The notes beneath the pieces were generated by a model. The model did no database searches. It saw only the letters and a list, made by a program, of their open reading frames with translations, and was not told the origin of the DNA. Position numbers and translations under genes: made by a program. A stretch of DNA of 10,217 nt from Lachnoclostridium sp. UBA903. GTDB lineage: Bacteria; Bacillota; Clostridia; Lachnospirales; Lachnospiraceae. Positions within the stretch are counted from its first letter, which is position 1. Every line of letters starts with the position of its first letter. The stretch lies in NCBI GenBank assembly GCA_002294045.1, contig DBEP01000006.1, positions 82,444-92,660 of the forward strand, in the 5' to 3' direction. Of this stretch, positions 5,759 to 10,217 are shown piece by piece.

Positions 5759-8299
5759 TTAACGGTTATCCGTCAGGTAACTGAAAAACAGATTCCCTGC
5801 TTCCTCAAACATTGCGGTACCGTCATTTAATCCAATCTTCTTAGTTCGATGCAGGGAAGGATCGATTACTGTTATATTATAAGCATCATATCCAATAATC
5901 AATACGGCATTATCCTTATCCTTCATACCAATGACCGGTACATTTTTATCTATATAATATAATACTTCTTCTAAGGTACATCCGCTCAGATTTAAAACGG
6001 AATCCCCCAATCTTTGGTTCAACATCTCGCTCACTGTACCTGATTTTATATTATCCGAATTCAGTCCGCCGCTTCGATAATTGAGCAGCATCTGCACGCT
6101 GGCCTTTACACTGTCAACACTGCCTGAGGTATAGACAGATGAGATATTACTGATTTCCTTTACGCTACTTTTGATACCCCGTTCCCAGATTTTTTGCTGA
6201 TTCCGGTTCAGGACAACACCCGCGGTATGATTAGCATGATTAATGGCATCACCGGCATGCTCATAGATACCCTCAATACCGCCAAGAGCGTAGACTGTAT
6301 ATGGTTCCGCTATGTTATCCGAATCCTCCAGCCTCAGTGTCGTATCTTCCGTAATTATAGTATTAATAGTAGTGTCATATTGAGGCTTTTCCTCCATGAT
6401 AAATCCGGACGGCAAAGAAATATAAAATTCGGTTAAAGTTTTCTGTGTGACCCTTGAATTCAATCCGATTGCTTCCGTCTTTCTGATTACCGTATTCAGA
6501 ATATTATCCTCTTCACCGGCTATATACCGGTTCGTATCTTTCTGCTTTTTCACACGTTCCAAGGTTATGACATTGTCTTTTATCGTTGCTCCGGATATAT
6601 AATACCCTTTCTTGGAATATTCTTTTAATATATTGGACTGGGAATCCGCAATGTTAATTTTGTACATGGGTACTAAGGTGCTTCCGTCTATTTGTGTGGT
6701 AATATCCTTTGTTTTTGCAAGTCCATACAGGAAATTATTATCGATTTTTCCGAGCAGATTAATGTTATCTCCTTCCGGGGCCGAGATATTCTGCTTAGCA
6801 CCGCTCTCTAAATCCAGTATTATAATCTCCGTGGATTCTTTCGGATTGCTGTTATTCTGCCAGGCTATATAATGGTCCTGCTTGCTTACCACGTAATCAT
6901 CTCTTCCAATCTCCGAAGCTATTATTGTCAGGGTCTTTGTAATCAGGTTGTAAGCGTAGATTTTATGGTTCATAGCAAAATAAAATATATCCAGCTGGTT
7001 CACATAGCTGAAACTGTCCAACTCTTCTTTCAGAATCTGATAAGTGACATTCATAGGTATATAAACCAGCTCTTCAATCCGGTTTTCCCCGCTGTAGTAT
7101 TTATATAATACAATACCGACCCGCCCTTCATACACACCGCGGTTCATGTATCCGTAAACACAGAAATCAATGTTCCCGTCATCATCCATATTCACAATTT
7201 TAACATCATGCTCATCATAAATGTCCCTGACATAATCCGTATCCTTCTGGCGGAAAGAAAATACTTTCACCGCTGAGTTCTCTGCTAAATTATAGTACCA
7301 TAACTCTCTCTGGCTCACAAAAGCAAATTTATTATTATCGGAACTTGTAACCAGCTCCATATCCGCCTGATTGGTAATACCCAGTTTTAATTCACTTTTA
7401 GATAAACTGACCAAATCAATATCAAATACGGATTCCATGTTCCTCTCATAATTTAATAAATACATCCTTGAGGGAGTATAACGGATACGATAAAATTCCT
7501 TTATATAATAATATTCCAGGCCGGATTCGGTTTCGGCTGAAATCATATACTTTAACTCAACGGAAGCCGTATCGGTATTGATCTCTTTTACCGTGGGCAC
7601 TATGGTTCCCATTACTTTGGGTTCTAAATTTCCCCAACGTATCAGCTCAAAACCGGAATGAATATTAACATAAGCCAAAGAACTGTTATCCGCATCCTTA
7701 TCGGGTTCCAGATAAATCACAATGCTCTCCGCCTTATCTTTATCCATAATTGCATTGTGAAAATCCATAACAAAATCCAGTTTTTCCTCATAATAAGAAG
7801 ACGGCTGCAATTTAACCCTGGTGTAATAATTCATCTTCCTGCTCTCACTGGTTACTAAAGTGATTTTAACAGCATATTCCAATCCTTCTTCCAGTTCCGT
7901 TTTAAACTTAATTTTAGCAGTTTTTTTATCTTCTTCTTTCTCCAGGGCATTGATGGTATCCGTTTCCAGCAATTTATTATCTTCAGCAAAACGCAGTTCA
8001 TAAATAACCCTCTTTACATCATTTTCTTTACCATCGATAACAACATCAAAACTTTGTTTCTCATCCAGCGGAGTTATGGATTCCCTTACCAGATTGGCAT
8101 TCAGATTATTGCCGTACCCGTGAAGAAGGTTAATTTCATTTTTATCCATCCTTATGGTAAGAACAGGATAAGAAGTTTCACCCATCTCGATAGTTTTTTG
8201 CATATCAAATACTTCTTCTTTGATATCCCTCCCAAAATAATAAAGGGAAGCGGCGAAAACGCATAGTAAAATTATTCCTCTATACAAAATTTTCAACAT
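5759..8299 (-). CDS. Large membrane-anchored extracytoplasmic protein with degenerate C39-like C-terminal domain
   Basis: The 846-residue product has a short basic start and one hydrophobic segment (about 4-22) with no clear cleavage site, so it is probably an N-terminally anchored protein with its bulk outside. Residues about 40-290 look like beta-rich, Ig-like modules. Residues about 310-630 contain repeated beta-strand units of the kind seen in beta-propellers (NNKFAFVSQRELWYYNL, DHYIAWQNN) plus an Asp-rich loop MDDDGNIDF (371-379) resembling FG-GAP/VCBS calcium loops. Residues about 719-840 resemble a C39-like papain fold: SVKASVQMLLNY (730-741), then NAVLIIGYD (797-805) and VIDPS (811-815). 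In active C39 proteins the first motif has Cys-Gly-Pro and the second begins with His. Here these positions are Ser/Val and Asn, so the domain is probably non-catalytic. The ATG has a modest AAGGA site (8309-8313) overlapping the upstream stop, implying coupling to the methyltransferase. Domain calls are by eye. Confidence 0.8.
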   Translation of the reverse strand: MLKILYRGIILLCVFAASLYYFGRDIKEEVFDMQKTIEMGETSYPVLTIRMDKNEINLLHGYGNNLNANLVRESITPLDEKQSFDVVIDGKENDVKRVIYELRFAEDNKLLETDTINALEKEEDKKTAKIKFKTELEEGLEYAVKITLVTSESRKMNYYTRVKLQPSSYYEEKLDFVMDFHNAIMDKDKAESIVIYLEPDKDADNSSLAYVNIHSGFELIRWGNLEPKVMGTIVPTVKEINTDTASVELKYMISAETESGLEYYYIKEFYRIRYTPSRMYLLNYERNMESVFDIDLVSLSKSELKLGITNQADMELVTSSDNNKFAFVSQRELWYYNLAENSAVKVFSFRQKDTDYVRDIYDEHDVKIVNMDDDGNIDFCVYGYMNRGVYEGRVGIVLYKYYSGENRIEELVYIPMNVTYQILKEELDSFSYVNQLDIFYFAMNHKIYAYNLITKTLTIIASEIGRDDYVVSKQDHYIAWQNNSNPKESTEIIILDLESGAKQNISAPEGDNINLLGKIDNNFLYGLAKTKDITTQIDGSTLVPMYKINIADSQSNILKEYSKKGYYISGATIKDNVITLERVKKQKDTNRYIAGEEDNILNTVIRKTEAIGLNSRVTQKTLTEFYISLPSGFIMEEKPQYDTTINTIITEDTTLRLEDSDNIAEPYTVYALGGIEGIYEHAGDAINHANHTAGVVLNRNQQKIWERGIKSSVKEISNISSVYTSGSVDSVKASVQMLLNYRSGGLNSDNIKSGTVSEMLNQRLGDSVLNLSGCTLEEVLYYIDKNVPVIGMKDKDNAVLIIGYDAYNITVIDPSLHRTKKIGLNDGTAMFEEAGNLFFSYLTDNR

Positions 8300-8311
8300 T
8301 TCTTCACATCC

Positions 8312-9511
8312 TTACTGCATTCGTGATATAAACTGATCGGATAGCAGTTTATATAAAGTCGGTTGGACTTTAAAAAAACTTCTGCATTGTTCATATGCGT
8401 TCAGCCTTTTTAACATCGCCGGATCATTGTTTTTAGAGCTGTTCTTTTTAACGGCTCTTATAAGAATATTCTTAGGCGTATGCTCCATATCAATAAATTC
8501 CAGTATTTGTGTTTTATAGCCTGCTATTTCAAGCAATTCGGCCCTTAAAGCATCTGTTGTCAAAGCCGCAATACGTTCCTTTATAAGCCCATAACGGAAT
8601 AACGGATTACATATATCATTGCTTATCTGGGTATTTAATTCATGCTGACAACAGGGAACGGCTAAAATAACATCCGCATTCCATATTATGGCTTTATGCA
8701 GGGCATAATCCGTAGCCGTATCACAGGCGTGAAGAGTCACCACCATATCAACCCGGCTTACCCCCTCATAGGAAGCGATATCCCCTTCCATAAAGGTTAA
8801 TTTATCATAACCATAACGTGCGGCAAGCATGTTACAGTCTTTAATAACCTGCTTCTTTAAGTCCAGTCCGATAATCCGGATCGGGTAGCCTTTTATTTCT
8901 TTCAGATAGTAGTACAACGCAAAAGTCAGATAAGACTTGCCGCAGCCAAAATCAATAATAGTCAATTCCTTCGTATTATCCAAATAAGGCAGAACATCTT
9001 CCACGAATTCCAAAAAACGGTTAATTTGCTTAAATTTATCATATTTACTACTGATTATTTTACCTTCCTCAGTCATGACACCCAAATCCTTAAGGAACGG
9101 TACAGGTATTCCTTCTTTAAGGATGTATGCTTTTTCCCTGTTATGACTTAACACAGGATTACTGACAGCCATTCTATTTGTTGAATCAATACTCTTAACT
9201 TTTATGGCAGCTTTGCCCTTTTTGCTGATTAAAACAGTAACCTGCTTATTCCGTGTCCGTAAAAAAACCTGTTTCATAAATAACTCCAGCCATTCAGATA
9301 ATTTGTCAAGCAGCTCCTCCTTAGTATAATTACTGTGGAAAACCTGCTTGTCACGAAATTCAGAAGCCTGAAATATTAGTTTTTGTTTTATTAATACGGG
9401 CCGGATCTTAACTTTCCTAAGTTCAGCGCCTGCAGGCGGGTTACTGATTATCATATCTATAAGCTCTATATTTAAATTATTGCTGATTATTTCGAATATA
9501 TTCCGGTCCAT
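8312..9511 (-). CDS. SAM-dependent methyltransferase, METTL25-like (Methyltransf_32)
   Basis: This 399-residue cytoplasmic protein has a Rossmann methyltransferase core from about 180 to 350. SAM motif I is IIDFGCGKSYLTFALY (185-200), followed by IIGLDLKK (213-220), MEGDI (241-245), LHACDTATD (260-268) and VPCCQHEL (285-292). The LHACD and PCCQHEL pair is characteristic of the Methyltransf_32 group, which includes eukaryotic METTL25 and GSTCD-related proteins and clostridial homologues; RNA has been proposed as substrate for relatives, but the bacterial substrate is not known to me. The N-terminal 130 residues are an extra alpha/beta region with basic patches (RTRNKQ, SKKGKAAIKVK), which would suit nucleic-acid binding (inference). 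ATG at 9509-9511 has GAAGGG at 9521-9526. It is the first gene of a pair with the 846-residue protein. The best -10 upstream is TATGAT (9577-9582), without a good -35. Confidence 0.88.
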   Translation of the reverse strand: MDRNIFEIISNNLNIELIDMIISNPPAGAELRKVKIRPVLIKQKLIFQASEFRDKQVFHSNYTKEELLDKLSEWLELFMKQVFLRTRNKQVTVLISKKGKAAIKVKSIDSTNRMAVSNPVLSHNREKAYILKEGIPVPFLKDLGVMTEEGKIISSKYDKFKQINRFLEFVEDVLPYLDNTKELTIIDFGCGKSYLTFALYYYLKEIKGYPIRIIGLDLKKQVIKDCNMLAARYGYDKLTFMEGDIASYEGVSRVDMVVTLHACDTATDYALHKAIIWNADVILAVPCCQHELNTQISNDICNPLFRYGLIKERIAALTTDALRAELLEIAGYKTQILEFIDMEHTPKNILIRAVKKNSSKNNDPAMLKRLNAYEQCRSFFKVQPTLYKLLSDQFISRMQ

Positions 9512-9697
9512 TCCATTCTACCCTTCATTTTCATTGTTACCTTACAGTTTAACTTCTAATCTCCTTTATGTATTTTATCATATAAGCTAAAATATTCCTA
9601 CTATTTTTAAAAACTTCCTCATCTTAATTCATGCACGGTTCGCCTTCATACGCATATATTGTAAAATAAAATGATATAGAAATCTAAGGAGGATCTA

Positions 9698-10217
9698 ATG
9701 AAATATTCCTTGCCTGAATATTCACCTTTTAACAATCCAAATGATCGAGAATCGAATATTAGTTTCAAAGGCAGTATGAAGGCCGCATCAAGGAAAGGCA
9801 TCCCAAATTATACAACCGTATTACCAAGTAATTCAACCGGAATTTATTATAAACCCTTAGCTAAACCATATTACTCGGACATGGCTGATAATACGATACA
9901 ACCTTTTCCTGATTATTCTAATCCGCAGACACAACCTGGGACTACCACTCCTACCATGCCTGATACCATATTCCCCGGTACACAGGCCCCTACTATTCCC
10001 GATGCCCTAACACCTAGAAATTCAACGCCGGCTACTCCGGGTACCACTGCTCCTACTATACCGGCTACTCCTCGTACTACTCCTCCGACTGCACCGGGTA
10101 CCACTGCTCCTGCTATACCGATGATTCCACGCAACACTGCTCCGGCTACTCCGGGTACCACCATGCCTACGACTCCCCGCACCACTACTCCGGCCACTCC
10201 GGGTACCACCATGCCTA
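9698..10217 (+). CDS. Pro/Thr-rich repeat protein, 5' part only (runs off the window)
   Basis: An open frame begins with ATG at 9698-9700, preceded by a near-perfect AAGGAGG at 9686-9692, and stays open for 173 codons to the window end. The first ~78 residues (MKYSLPEYSPFNNPND and onward) are polar, Tyr/Asn/Pro-rich and have no signal peptide or membrane segment. From about residue 79 the protein becomes Pro/Thr/Ala-rich with repeats such as ATPGTTAP, ATPRTTPP and ATPGTTMP, all written in matching codons. A protein without export signal but with a long TPGT-type tract could be a spore coat or exosporium component, or a cytoplasmic or matrix protein; this is inference. No convincing sigma-A promoter is visible upstream, which would be compatible with a sporulation sigma factor but does not prove it. 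It is divergent from the methyltransferase. Confidence 0.8.
   Translation, partial: MKYSLPEYSPFNNPNDRESNISFKGSMKAASRKGIPNYTTVLPSNSTGIYYKPLAKPYYSDMADNTIQPFPDYSNPQTQPGTTTPTMPDTIFPGTQAPTIPDALTPRNSTPATPGTTAPTIPATPRTTPPTAPGTTAPAIPMIPRNTAPATPGTTMPTTPRTTTPATPGTTMP
10037..10217 (+). repeat. Coding tandem repeat, 57/57/48-bp periods
   Basis: The motif CCGGGTACC begins at 10037, 10094, 10151 and 10199, giving periods of 57, 57 and 48 bp, all multiples of three. Each unit encodes PGTT(A/M)P followed by a variable Ile/Thr-Pro stretch and PR(T/N)T(P/A/T)P. Units differ by substitutions and one 9-bp length change, as in an evolving minisatellite. The array continues past the window end, so copy number is unknown. 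Confidence 0.85.

Noticed and set aside
9913..10212. Minus-strand open frame of 99 codons rich in Val and Gly
   Set aside because: It is the antisense of the Pro/Thr repeat array. The plus-strand frame has the ribosome site and the codon pattern, and the Val-Gly product is the expected shadow of Pro-Thr codons.
10037..10217. CRISPR-like regular repeat
   Set aside because: Units are in frame, have coding-like variation and no unique spacers between identical repeats. It is a coding minisatellite.

Overview
The window looks like ordinary chromosome of a low-GC, Gram-positive anaerobe of the class Clostridia, most likely Lachnospiraceae-like. This is an inference from the AT-rich sequence, strong GGAGG-type ribosome binding sites, TATAAT promoters (two with an extended -10) and the gene content. 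There is no rRNA, tRNA, CRISPR array, transposase or phage gene.

Layout. 1-1504: a minus-strand gene for a secreted protein of unknown function (184-1089) with a good promoter, lying between two direct copies of a 66-bp repeat (10-75 and 1439-1504). The second copy ends exactly on the stop codon of dtd. 1502-1945: dtd, D-aminoacyl-tRNA deacylase (minus). 2187-2858: a PAP2-family membrane protein (plus), divergent from dtd, with an extended -10 promoter and a strong terminator whose right arm is also the last codons of the convergent gene. 2900-3916: a family 2 glycosyltransferase (minus). 4199-4552: a small XRE-type repressor (plus), preceded by a promoter and a leader with two strong inverted repeats. 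4559-5674: an M29 metallo-aminopeptidase (minus). 5759-8299 and 8312-9511: two tightly linked minus-strand genes, for a large membrane-anchored extracytoplasmic protein with a degenerate C39-like C-terminus and for a METTL25-type SAM-dependent methyltransferase. 9698-10217: the 5' part of a plus-strand gene for a Pro/Thr-rich repeat protein that runs off the window end.

How the genes fit together. The methyltransferase and the 846-residue protein almost certainly share a transcript (12-bp gap, with the ribosome binding site of the second overlapping the stop of the first). The aminopeptidase follows 84 bp later and appears to have its own promoter. The remaining genes look like independent housekeeping or envelope units (tRNA proofreading, lipid or polymer metabolism, peptide turnover). 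No defence or secretion system is visible. The parts most worth attention are the 66-bp repeat pair around the orphan secreted protein, the catalytically degenerate C39-like domain, the structured leader of the XRE gene and the truncated Pro/Thr repeat protein.
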